From contig NC_090768.1 in the NCBI RefSeq assembly GCF_036898095.1, positions 50,469,283 through 50,533,282 on the forward strand: DNA of 64,000 bases. The letters run 5' to 3'. The notes under the pieces were generated by a model, which was not told the DNA's origin, did not search any database, and saw nothing but the letters and a program-made list of their open reading frames with translations. Position numbers and translations under genes: made by a program. The stretch is from Palaemon carinicauda. Lineage: Eukaryota > Arthropoda > Malacostraca > Decapoda > Palaemonidae. Each line of letters starts with the position of its first letter. The stretch's first letter is position 1. Below, one piece after another: positions 38,401-51,446 of the stretch.

Positions 38401-40720
38401 TGTGTTTGGTTACGGCACTCATAAAATATCAATATGTGAAATTAAGAAATTTCTTTTGGAATTATGTATAGGGGAGATCAAGTAGGCTTTTAAAGTTTTG
38501 CAAAGGAGTTTCAATTCAATTGCTCAGCAAATTTAGGATTTTTAAATTCTGTGGGTAAGGATTTGAAAAGAAGGAAACAGTTGAAGGTAAAGAGAGTTCT
38601 TGATAAAGCTTGGAAGAGGCTACTAAAAAAAAATAGAGGATTGAAGGGCTTCCAACAATAATGGAATAGGTGTACGAGTAGAAGCTATTTTGGGGAATTG
38701 TAAATGTATTATAGCACATGCAAATTAAAAAGGACTGAAAGGTAAAGGGTTTAAGGTGGTAGAAAATTCAGATGGGCCATTTTGTGGTTATTTGAGGATA
38801 ATGATAAATATCTTGGGAAATGAGATAGACAGACCTAGAAGGTTTAGCTAAATATAATGGTACAAGTTTAGAAATAAAAAGGGTCTTAACCCTTTTACTC
38901 CCAGGCTATTTGGAAATTTCCAACCCTTAATCCCCAGGGGTTATTTTTTTTCATGCACATTTTGCAGTATATATTTTTTAAATTGCTCTAACAGCCTTAA
39001 TTTTTGTCATAGTGAGGTCAGGTTGGTCTCATTCTCTTGGAAAATGCCTGAAGTTTCTAAAAAAAAATTTACAAAAATATGCAAAAAAAAAAAAAAGTAA
39101 ATAGCAGTTTTTTGCAAGGACGTACCGGTACGTCCATGGGGGTAAAGGGATGAGTTTTGTGAAATGTACCAGTATGTCCTTTGGGGGTAAAAGGGTTAAC
39201 GTATACATTAAGGACATGTCTTTGTTCAGTATCAGTTTTGCTGGAGGTCTTCCTCCTTCCCCAATAACAGCACATTAAAGTAATTAATTTTATATTCATA
39301 TTAAACCCAGAAGCCACTTTATTTTATAATTTTTGAGAGGACCATGTCATTTTGGAAAGCCAGCATTCTTTAATCCTTTGACCCCCAATGGACGTACTGG
39401 TACGTTTCACAAAACTCATCCCTTTACCCCCATGGACGTACCGGTACGTCCTTGCAAAAAACTGCTATTTGCATTTTTTTGCATATTTCTGATAACTTTA
39501 CGAGAAACTTCAGGTGTTTTCCAAAAGAATGAGACCAACCTGACCTCCCTATGACAAAAATTAAGGCTGTTAGAGCCATTTGAAAAAAATATACAGTATT
39601 GCAAAATGTGCTTGAAAAAGAAAACGCCTAGGGGTTAAGTGTTGGAAAGTTCCAGATTGCGTTGGGGGTAAAAGGGTTAATTCCTGATCTCTGTGATGTA
39701 TGTAACAGTTTCTTGCTTTTTCTAGATGTCCCAGTGCTTGGCCGTTTATTTCACGGACTCCATTTCATTACAGTTTTCATGCAGTCCTAATACCTATCAT
39801 TCTAGTCTCTTTACAGCAGATTTACAGCGTTTTATTTGAAAAATTTTGTTTTCTCTTAAGCAAGTTCAATTGAACATGGGTAGAATATATTCAGTTCAGT
39901 GTCGGCCTAAATTAAAAGATGTTTATATTATAGTTTGTCAACATCTGATTTAAGTATAGTACAGTATATTCAAATAAGTTTTGGTCCAGACTTTTTCTTT
40001 TTTTATTCAAATGTTTGCATGGTGAATAAGTTTTTTCAGAGAGTTTCAACTCATTTCAGTAGATGTGGAGGCTCGTCTCCGTACGCAGTTGTTGGAAATC
40101 AAGGAAGCCGAGACATTGCTTAAGGAACAGAAGCTGTCTTGTCAGCAGGAGTTGCTCTCATGCAAGGTGAGATAATGCTATTTGGTTCTTCATTTGGAAT
40201 CTAAAACGTTTACCTCAACATTTCCAAAATCCTCCTTAGGAAAAGGAGGTTGGTTTTACCTTGGAAAATAGATTCCTATGTCCTATGACGGCCACTAAGT
40301 TTTATTTGGATACAACTGAATATGCGAGGGGAACGATTCCTGATTTGTTTTGAGAGTTAGGGTTTCAAATGCTTCCTCTATCCAAGAATAATCTTTTCTT
40401 ATAGAGAGGTTAGTAACGGAAGCTCTTAGTTAATTGGATCCAAGTCAAATGTATGACCTGACAGTTTAAGTACATGATGTTAGATATGCATCTACTTGTC
40501 ATAATTTCTGCAGAAGTCTCTATCTGTAAAGAGTTTTGGCAGCAGCTAAGTGGAGTACTGTATATAGTCTGTTTTTTTCTAAAACATGGTTCAAGAGAAC
40601 CTTGGTTTTGCTTATAAGAATATCGGGTAGATGTAGTTGATGTGGTTACCCAGATTCATTTTGTTACAGAATATTTCTGGGTGATTGGTCAATTTTTTTA
40701 TTGTTATTATTATTATTATT

Positions 40721-40751
<31 letters not shown>

Positions 40752-43700
40752 CCATATTTTTCAGGTGGGTTTTAACAATGGAATGGATATTTACAGATGG
40801 CCCTAAGCCCTTTATTTAAATTTTTACACTGTTACTGTATCTTATTTCATAGCTAAGAGCTTAAAAACTTTTCAAGTAATATGGTTTGTTTTTGCTATAC
40901 AGGAGGATCTCCTCACTTTACGGACATCCCTCGCAAATCTACAAGATGAAAACAGTTCGTGGAAGGAGAAGGCTGAAAACTCTATCAAGTGCCAACAGGA
41001 GTTAAAGTTGAAAGTAAAAGAGAAAGAGGAAGTCATAACCTCTCTGAATGCCAAGGTATGTAAAAAGTTGAAACGAATATGTCAACGGAAGCTTTTTGGT
41101 TAACATCAAAATAGATTAATACTTTGCATCATCCTTAACCCTTTTACCCCCAGGCTTTTTGGAAATTTCCAACCCTTAACCCCCAAGGGGTTATTTTTTC
41201 CCCAGCACATTTTGCAGTATATTTTTTTTAAATTGCTCTAACAGCCTTAATTTTTGTCATAGAGAGGTCAGGTTGGTCTCATTCTCTTGGAAAATGCCTG
41301 AATTTTTTCAAAAAATTATCAAATATGAAAAAAAAAAAATTTCATAGCATTTCTTTGCAAGGACGTACCAGTACGTCCATGGGGGTAAAGGGATGAGTTT
41401 TGTGAAACGTACAAGTACGTCCTTTGGGGGTAAAAGGGTTAACATCCCTCCTGTCACTGTTTTTGCAACTAGTTTGATAACTGTCATGGAAAGTTAGAAA
41501 CATCATGAGTATAGTTAAGTATATTCTCATAATTTGCTCATATTTATATTGTTAGCTTTGATAAATGTGAAGGGAATGGCTGGGTAGTAAGTGCCATAGT
41601 GTAATTTGTTCGATTTTACTAATAATCTTTTAGAAACTGACAGTTGATTTGTATGTTAAGCTCAAAGTAATTTTTACACCTGAGGGAAAAAGTGACATGA
41701 TTTTTTTCAACTTTACATATTGTGCCTCTAACAAAGTTTGAAGAGATGAGAGTTATCATAATCGTCTCGTAGAACTGTAGCTTTTGCTTATTTGAATGCA
41801 TCTAAATATGAGTGTTAATCCACATTCATTTTGTTGGAAGTGCTTCAGCTTTATGTACTATTTTCGTTATTGTTTTTATTGTTAATATGAAAGTCCCCAA
41901 ATTGTCAATAATGACCGTTACATAGTCATTGTAATGGTGTGTGAAAATTATCTTTATTCCAGGTCGAAGGCTTAGATCGAAAATTAAATAGTGCTGAGCA
42001 TGGTTTAGAAAAAAGAGAAAGATACTTAGAAGAGGAGTTAGATGCAGCGAGGAAGAAATGTGATCTCATGGAAAAGGTAAAGTTTATCATTTATAAAACT
42101 GGAATTTTGAATTTTTAATGTGTATTTGTGTGAGATCCACATCATTATCTTAAGTAGACAGCCCTATGCTTTACAGGGTCCTAAGTTGCTATGCCTTTCT
42201 AAGATTACCTTAGTGTTTTACTGTGTTAGATCCCTCCCTTTGCCTACACATACGCCTAATACATACATACATATACCAAGGCACTTCCCCTAATTTTTGG
42301 GGGTAGCCGACATCAACAAGGAAACAAAAACAAAAAGGGGACATCTACTCTCTACGTTCCTCCCAGCCTAACAAGGGACTCAACCGAGTTCAGCTGGTAC
42401 TGCTAGGGTGTCACAGCCCACCCTCCCACATTATCCACCACAGATGAAGCTTCATAATGCTGAATCCCCTACTGCTGCTACCTCCGCAGTCATCTAAGGC
42501 ATCGGAGGCAGCAGCAGGGCCTACCGGAACTGCGTCACAATCGCTCGCCATTCATTCCTATTTCTAGCACGCTCTCTTGCCTCGCTCACATCTATCCTCC
42601 TAATAGTTTGCCTATTCTTTATACATTCTCCTCTTTCCTCATACACATGACAACACTTAAGATAACTGAAAATTTCTTCTTCACGCAAGAGGTTAACTGT
42701 TGCACTGTAAGTGTTCAGTGGCTAGTTTTTACTTGGTAGGAATAAAAGAGACTTTAGTTATGGTAAGCAGCTCTTCTAGAAGAAAAACACTGAAATCAAA
42801 CCCTTGTTCTCTAGTCTTTGGTAGTGGGATAGCCTCTGTACTGTGGCCTTCCACTGTCTTGGGTTAGAGTTCTCTTATTAGAGGGTACACTCAGACACAC
42901 TTCTGTTTCCTTATTTCCTTTCCTCAATGGGCTATTTTCCCCTTGCTGCTTTTCCAACAAGGGTCGTAGATTATGTAGTAAGTATGATAATAAGTAGCTA
43001 AATTTTCTAAGTCTAATTTGCCTTTCATAGCATGCTGTGGACAACACTGAAGGTTCTTTCACACATTACACTGCAGAATTTTATGCAAAAATTTATTATA
43101 TATACTTGTCACATACAGTAGTTCCCCACCTCCTTCCCACTTCCAGTGAAATGTCAATAGTTAATAAAGTTCATTAATGACTACGATGTACTGGTGCTTG
43201 AGAGTTTCGTGGATTATATTACAGCTTTTTATACTATTTCATATTTATTTTATTACTATATTATTTGTTAATAAATATGCTGATATTTTACTATGGGATA
43301 CGTACGTCTCTTGGAAACCATTCTACTCTTCACTCGTGCTTTCATTTTGTGGATACAAACAAGAGAAAGGTCTTTATATGGCTTAAAGTCTGTGAATATT
43401 ACAGCGAGCAGTTAGTTATTTTACTAAACTTTGTAGTACCACCAATTGCTGATCATTTTTTTTGTTTTATGAAGCATTTGTGAGATCTGTAACTTAATTT
43501 TCAGGAAATACGGGCAGTCCGAGAAGCCAGGCAAGAAGAGGTAAGCCAGTATACTGCACAGGTTGAGGAACAGGAAGAAAAAATTCAACAAAAGGATGTT
43601 GAAGTGTCAATGCTGCAACAAGGTCAGAACTTTGAAAAGTAATTTTATGTTTGAAAAGTAGTTTTATATGCATTTGTAAGCTTTCATGAACTAGTAAATT

Positions 43701-46700
43701 GATTTTGCATTTTAAGTGTCTGTACGTTACGTCGTTATATGCTACAGTATTTTCGGATGCTTTAAGCAAGGGGTCACGGAGCATTTATTGATCAGATGTT
43801 AGGAGTTTTAGAGACTTAGAATAGGAATAGGGAGCCCCCAATACTGTACCTGGCATCCTTCAAGTAGGCAAATGTTTTGTAAAATCCCTTGGCAAACATA
43901 ACATTTTGAATATGAGAAGTGGTGTAAATGCTAACGAGAAGAAATATGAGTGTTTATTGTGTTTAGAAGGTGAGGTATAAAGGATATTGGCACAAAACCA
44001 TCAGTATTGACAGAGAAATGTGAAATCTCGTGGAATGGCAGCGAGATTAGACACAATGGGAGCAGGAATATTGGTATGAAAATGAAATGGCTGGAGATGT
44101 GGCTGAAGAGAAAAGAATGCATGAATGAATAATGGAGATAAAGGTGATCTTGGAAAGAAGGTAATATATTTTTTTTTCAGTCTACTAGTCACAGTTTGGA
44201 AGACAAAAGAAAAGCAAGAATTTTGGGGATTACAATCAGATGCAGACAGTAATGGCCACCCACATTCAGATGGGATAGATAGATCTGAATGGCCTTAGTT
44301 TAATTAATTTAATCTGTCTACAGTATGATATACAGTAGGTGCAGAATTTAACCGTACTTATATATTCTCTTGCAGAATTGAAAAGGGTTCTCCAAATGTC
44401 CATGACATCTTCCATGTGCAATGACAGTCAGAATACATCTCAATCATCCAGCGTGAAAAAAGAAAGTGAAAAAGAAGATACCAGTGTCTGTGCTTTAAGG
44501 GAAGAAGTAAGGTACGTCTAATGATTGTAATCATGGAATGTTGATGTACGGGTCTTTTTTAAAAAAGTTTTTTTTTAATTGTTCGACAAATATTGAACTT
44601 ATTTTATAGCATTTTTATGTTTTAAGTATTATGTTTGTTTGCTCTTCCCAAAATTAGTAAATACTTTACTCTGCCTACTGTCACTTCGTTGTCTACGTCT
44701 TTTCCCACTTCTATGTGGGGTCTATGTTAAATTATACTCACTGACCATAGTTGTTTTGGCTAATTTTTCGTGGCCAGATGCCTTTCCTGCTGCCAACCCT
44801 CCCCATTTACCCTGGCTTGGGAGCAGCACCAAGTTGAGGCTGCCTTGCCCCCCTCAGTGGCCTACTGAGGTATCAAAAAGCAATTGCCGTATATTTCCGA
44901 GTACTGTAAAAAGCGACCTTTGAATCGTAAAATTCACCACTAAACTTTAGGGGTCATCTACCACCATTCTGAAAACCAAACTTTGGATTCTGAGTGATGT
45001 TTACTGGTAGATTAGCCTCGACTTCAGTAGGATAGCGACTGACGTACATGAAAAGATTCACAGTATGAAATACATACATACATATACCCAGGCACTTCCC
45101 CCAATTTTGGAGTGTAGTTGACATCAAACAAATGAAACAAAAAAGGGGACCTCTCCTCTCTACGTTCCTCCCAGCCTGACAAGGGACTCAACCGAGTTCG
45201 GCTGGTACTGCTAGGGTGCCACAGCCCACCCTCCCCCGTTGAAGCTTCATAACGAGTATGAAATAAACTGATAAATAATATGATTCCATATCAATAAAAT
45301 CAATTTTTTTCTAAGCGAGCCCACCAGAGAAACTGTAAACACTTGTCAGGTGATTTTGTCGTCGGCTGATTTCAAGTTATCACTTTTGAGTACAGTATGT
45401 GCTCACATGAATAACAAATAATATTCTTGATATAATTTCCAACTTTTCAAATAATTTTGTAATCGATATTTCTTAAATACAGTTGTGTTGTAGATCATCA
45501 CAGTTTTCAAACAGTTTACAAAAAGCTATTAGTATCCTTAGTTATCACTTGGATGTGTAAATAAGTTTGTTCGTTCATTGTGATTGGCTGTAAAACCTAA
45601 ACGGAATTGTTTACCTTTTAGCATGGTGTATAGGAAAAATGATCTAGAATCAGTTTTGATATTCTGTTTATTTGGAATTTTTAATGATACAGTAAGAAAA
45701 CTATATATGCACTGTATTAACATCATCTTTACATAACCAGTATTTGATAAGATACCTGCTTTTGTAAAACCAAGCTGGTACAGAGTTGTCTTTGTAATTT
45801 AGCAGTTATCTGATACTACTGATGTAGATAAACTTGTAAAAATGTTCCATAATATTTTACCCTGTCTTATACGGCAAAATATACGACATAGCCTCATTCA
45901 GCAATTAAATTATTCTGGCCTTCTTGCCTTTTACTTGGTACCTTTTCCTGTTCATATCCTTTCATGTTTTTTCTGTTTGGGGGGTGGGAGGCTTTGGGGC
46001 TTGATAACCCTTCCATTGGTTTGATTACAATTTTGATCCCTTGAAAAGTGAAATAGGTTGAGGTGGGATGGCTAGCCTTTTCACCTGTAGATTCTAAGTA
46101 CACAAGTAGAATTAACAGCCATCAAGATATCAAGTGTCAATTGTACCGACAGGTGGATCACCTAGAGCAGCTGTTTATGGAAATATAAAAAGGCATTAAT
46201 ATGCTTATCAAAAGTGGTTTTACTTGAAACTTTGATTTTATTGGATTGGAAAGGAAATGGATTATTTCCTCTCGCTTCTTTCTTTTGTTCGTTCCTCCAT
46301 CTTAACCCTTTAACCCCCAGGCTATTTGGAACTTTCCAACCCTTAACCCCCAGGGGTTATTTTTCTTTCAAGCACATTTTGCAGTATATTTTTTTTAAAT
46401 TGCTCTAACAGCCCTAATTTTCGTCATAGAGAGGTCAGGTTGGTCTTGGGAAAATGCCTGAGGTTTCTCAAAAAATTATCAGAAATATGCAAAAAAAAAT
46501 GTAAATAGCAGTTTTTTTGCAAGGACGCACCGGTACATCCATGGGGGTAAAGGGAGGCGTTTTGTGAAACGTACCAGTACGTCCTTTGGGGGTAAAAGGG
46601 TTAACTAGTCTAGGTCTTCATCTATGCCCCTTTTCTATGGATTCCTAAACACTCCCTACAGTTCTTTGTCATGACACTTTGAAGTTTACAACCTCTGATT

Positions 46701-48511
46701 ATCTCTTCCTCATCTCCCTTCATGACATACCTTATCCATGTTGGTGTCTGTCTATTCTTTAGTCACTCAATATTTCTGTTTTGCAGCATCTTCATTTATA
46801 TGTTACTTGATATGACATTATTTTTTTCAGACTAAGTGAAGCAAAAAATGAAAATTTGGCAAAGGAATTGCAAGACCTGAAACATCAGTTAGAAAAAATG
46901 AGCTTAGCGTCTCTTAGCAAGGCAACTCCTTCCAAGTCTCCACGGAAAAAGGTAAGGTTATCTGCAATGTGTGTTGGGTTTCTTGGTAGGGGAGTCAGCA
47001 TTATGAAGCTTCATCTGTGGTGGAAATGTGGGAGGTTGGGCTGTGGCACCCTAGCAGTACCAGCTGAACTCGGTTGAGTCCCTGATTAGGCTGAAGGAAC
47101 ATAGAGAGTAGAGGTCCCCTTTTTGTTTTGTTTCATTGTTGGTGTCGGCTACCCCCCAAAATTGGGGGAAGTGCCTTGGTATATGGATGGATGGATGATA
47201 TTCTAGTATGGATGATGAATGGAGTAGAAAGTAGAATAATAGTTTATATATTCTAGGAGTCTTTTTGAAGGAGAACCAGAGAACATTCTTGTTTATAGGG
47301 GAGAAGTTTCTGAGTTGGAGGCTGTTGATACTTTGAGGGTATATTTTTGGGATGGAAGCCCCTGATGCACAGCTTATGAGCATTTTGTGCAAAATTATCA
47401 ATTGATGTAGTGGAAGTTTCCTGCACAATATGTTCCTCCTTGATTTAGCAGTAAAAAGAGGAAAATTGGTGTGACAAATTTTATATTATGGAGCTACTTA
47501 ATAAATCATTACAATTCAATGGTCTGGTTAAGTCATCTAACAACCAAATCAAGAGAAATCTTGTATATATTGAATATAAATTCAATTATCTTGGTAATGT
47601 AGGAACTGTACCATACAGATTTTAAATTATGCTAAGCTTTTTTTATATAGTAGTTACATTGTCTCGTAGCTCTATAGTCCTATTGGTACAAGCCCATTAC
47701 TCGGTCCAATACGTGTCCTGTCATGGCTGGTCAAGGCCAAGGGAACAAGCCTGAGATTTCTCCTCTTAACCCTTTTACCCCCAAGCTATTTGGAACTTCC
47801 CAACCCTTAACCCCTAGACGTTTTCTTTTCCAAGCACCTTTTTGCAATCTATTTTTTTTAAATTGCTCTAACAGCCTTAATTTTCATCTTAGAGAGGTCA
47901 GGTTGGTCTCATTCTTTTGGAAAATGCCTGAAGTTTCTCATAAAGTTATCAAAAATATAAAAAAAAATGTAAATAGCATTTTTTTGCAAGGACGTACCAG
48001 TACGTCCATGGGGTAAAGGGATGAGTTTTGTGAAACGTACCAGTACGTCCATTGGAGGTAAAAGGGTTAAGATGTCGTAAAATAGGAAGTAATGGTGTAA
48101 CTTTTAGTTTGCTTAAAATTAATGCTTATGTCAATATTTTTTGTTATATGTAAACCATTCTAATCATGGTGATTAATTTTATTAAGGATAATAATAGATT
48201 GAGGGCTGTTATTCAGATTCATAAACAAAGTGAAAAATTAGGTACGTTAGATAATGAGCTGTAAAAATCTCCCCTATATAATAGAGCATGTGTCGGGTAA
48301 TTTTATATGTATGTGTGTGTATGTGTGTATATATATATATTCCTTTACTGCCTCAGTTATGGGGGAGAGAGACTAGTAATACCCTGGTGACGGGTGGTAC
48401 ACTGTGAGGTATACTCGGAAATCACACTTTCCCACAAATTGGTGAATCAGCGGGTTGTTGTAGTTAGGAAAGGGAGAGGAGATAGGAAGGATTGAATCTG
48501 TGTGTGTGTGT

Positions 48512-48588
<77 letters not shown>

Positions 48589-49345
48589 GTATATATTATT
48601 TAGGAAAAGATTCAATCTTCTTAAATTTGTGTACTGTATTTTTTTTATTTTTTACAATATATGCAGGCTGCTCTTTCAAATCCGGAAGGTGATTCTTCGG
48701 CGCAGAGCATGTCTATTATTGCACCCCTAAGAGCAAAAGCAGTCGTAAATCACGCACCCCAATTATAATTTTTTTTTTTCATATTTTATCCCATTTTCAT
48801 ATAAGAAATTAACCATTATTGTCCGTCATAGCAATTATTATGGTTGTGATATATCGTTTCTTTTATAAACATTTCTCTTCCATTACTCAGACTCAACAGT
48901 CTTGTCAGAAGGATACTGCTTCTGATTCAGAAAACGTTGTTATTGCACCCACACCTACAGCCAGAAGCAGAAGTGCGCGGAAACCACGTACACCTGTGGT
49001 AAGTAATCTGTGAATTGCATGTTTTCTCGATGATAAAGTCAGACCTGGACCTACGAGAGACGCAATTGTTGAAAATCTTTGAATAAATGCTGCCCTTCTT
49101 TCCTTATACTGAATAACTAGAAAAAAAAAACTTTTTGTTTTTCCAAACTTTGAGAAAATAAAAACTAAAACTAGTCTTCATAGTTATATAACTCCAAATA
49201 CAGGAAAACATTCACTTAAATATATCACCAAATACAGAACAGTATAACAGAATAAGCTGAGCATAAAAATGGAAAGAATTAGAAATTTACGATGATTGTT
49301 ATGGTATACTGTACTTGAATAGAAATACAGTACTGTGTGTGTATA

Positions 49346-49411
<66 letters not shown>

Positions 49412-51089
49412 CACATGTCAGCGGTACCAGTAGATTGGGTTTAAGCATGTATTGTACCACTATATAAGGGTAAGGAGGATGTGCATGAGTGTTGTAATTC
49501 AAGAGGAATTAGTTTGTAGAGTCTAGTTGGAAAAGTGTATGGTAGAGTACTTATTAATAGGACTAAGGCTAAAACAGAGAATGCAATCTTAGAAGTACAG
49601 GGTGGTTTTAGAAGAGGTAGGGGTTGTATGAATCAGATTTTTACAGTTAGGCAGATATGCGAAAAATATTTAGCAAAAGGTAAGGAGGTGTATGTTGCGT
49701 TTATGGATCTGGAGAAAGCGTATGATAGAGTTGATAGGGAAGCAATGTGGAATATGATGAGGTTATATGGAGTTGGTGGAAGGTTGTTGCAAACAATGAA
49801 AAGTTTCTACAAAGGTAGTAAAGCATGTGTTAGGATAGGAAATGAAGTGAGTGATTGGTTTCCGGTGAGAGTGGGGCTGAGACAGGGATGTGTGATGCGT
49901 CGCAATCACTCGCCATTCATTCCTATTTCTAGCACGCTCTCTTGCCTCTCTCACATCTATCCTCCTATCACCCAGAGCTTCCTTCACTACATCCATCCAC
50001 CCAAACCTTTGCCTTCCTCTTGTACTTCTCCCATCATCTCTTGCATTCATCACCTTCTTTAGCAGACAGCCATTTTCCATTCTCTCAACACATTCATATC
50101 CACTCTAGCTGCTAACTCATTTCTTACACCTATTTTCACCCTCACTACTTCGTTCCTAACCCTATCTACTTGAGATACACCAGCCATATTCCTTAGACAC
50201 GTCATCTCAAACATTCAATTTCTGTCTCTCCGTCACTTTCATTCCCCACAACTTCAATCCATACATCACAGTTGGTACAGTCACTTTCTCATACAGAACT
50301 CTCTTTACATTCTTGCCCAACCCTCTATTTTTTACTACTCCCTTAACTGCCCCAAACACTTTGCATCCTTCATTCACTCGCTGACGTACATCTACTTCCA
50401 CTCCACCATTTGCTGCAACAACAGACCCCAAGTACTTAAACTGATCCACCTCCTCAAGTAACTCTCCATTCAACATGAAATTCAACCTTGCACCACCTTC
50501 CCTTCTCGTACATCCCATAACCTTACTCTTACCCACATTAACTCTAAACTTCCTTCTCTCACACACCCTTCCAAATTCTGACACTAATCGGCCAAGCTTC
50601 TCTTCCGCGTCTGCAACCAGTACAGTATCATCCGCAAACAACAACTGATTTACCTCCCATTCATGGTCATTCTCGTGTACCAGTTTCAATCCTCGTCCAA
50701 GCACTCGAGTATTCACCTCTCACCACTCCGTCAACATAAAAGTTAAACAACCACGGTGACATAACACATCCCTGTCTCAGTCCCACTCTCACCGGAAACC
50801 AATCACTCACTTCATTTCCTTATCCTAACACATGCTTTCCTACCTTTGTAGAAACTTTTCACTGCTTGCAACAACCTTCCACCAACTCCATATAACCTCA
50901 TCACCTTCCACATTGCTTTCCTATCAACTCTATCATATGCTTTCTTCAGATCCATAAATGCAACATACACCTCCTTACCTTTTGCTAAATATTTCTCGAA
51001 TATCTGCCTAATTGTAAAAATCTGATTCATACAACCCCTACCTCTTCTAAAACCACCCTGTACATATATACAGTATACTGTATATATAA

Positions 51090-51165
<76 letters not shown>

Positions 51166-51356
51166 TTATATAAGAAATTGAAATTGAATGGTCTTCCTTT
51201 TAGTAGTAGTACTAGTAGTAGTATTGGTAGTACTAGTACTGGTGATAGTAGCAGTAGTAGTAGTATTGGTACAGGTGGTAGTAGTAGTAGTAGTTTGCTG
51301 TTGATGATTATGTTGTTAATGATGATGTGACACAATGGTGTGTGTGTGAGTGAGAG

Positions 51357-51446
<90 letters not shown>

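Noticed and set aside
48373..49414. ORFs with RE, SL or IY repeats
   Set aside because: They are produced by (TC)n and (AT)n tracts.
12786..50716. Reverse-transcriptase ORFs as host genes
   Set aside because: All belong to LINE family A copies with stops, frameshifts and truncation, so they are listed as mobile elements.
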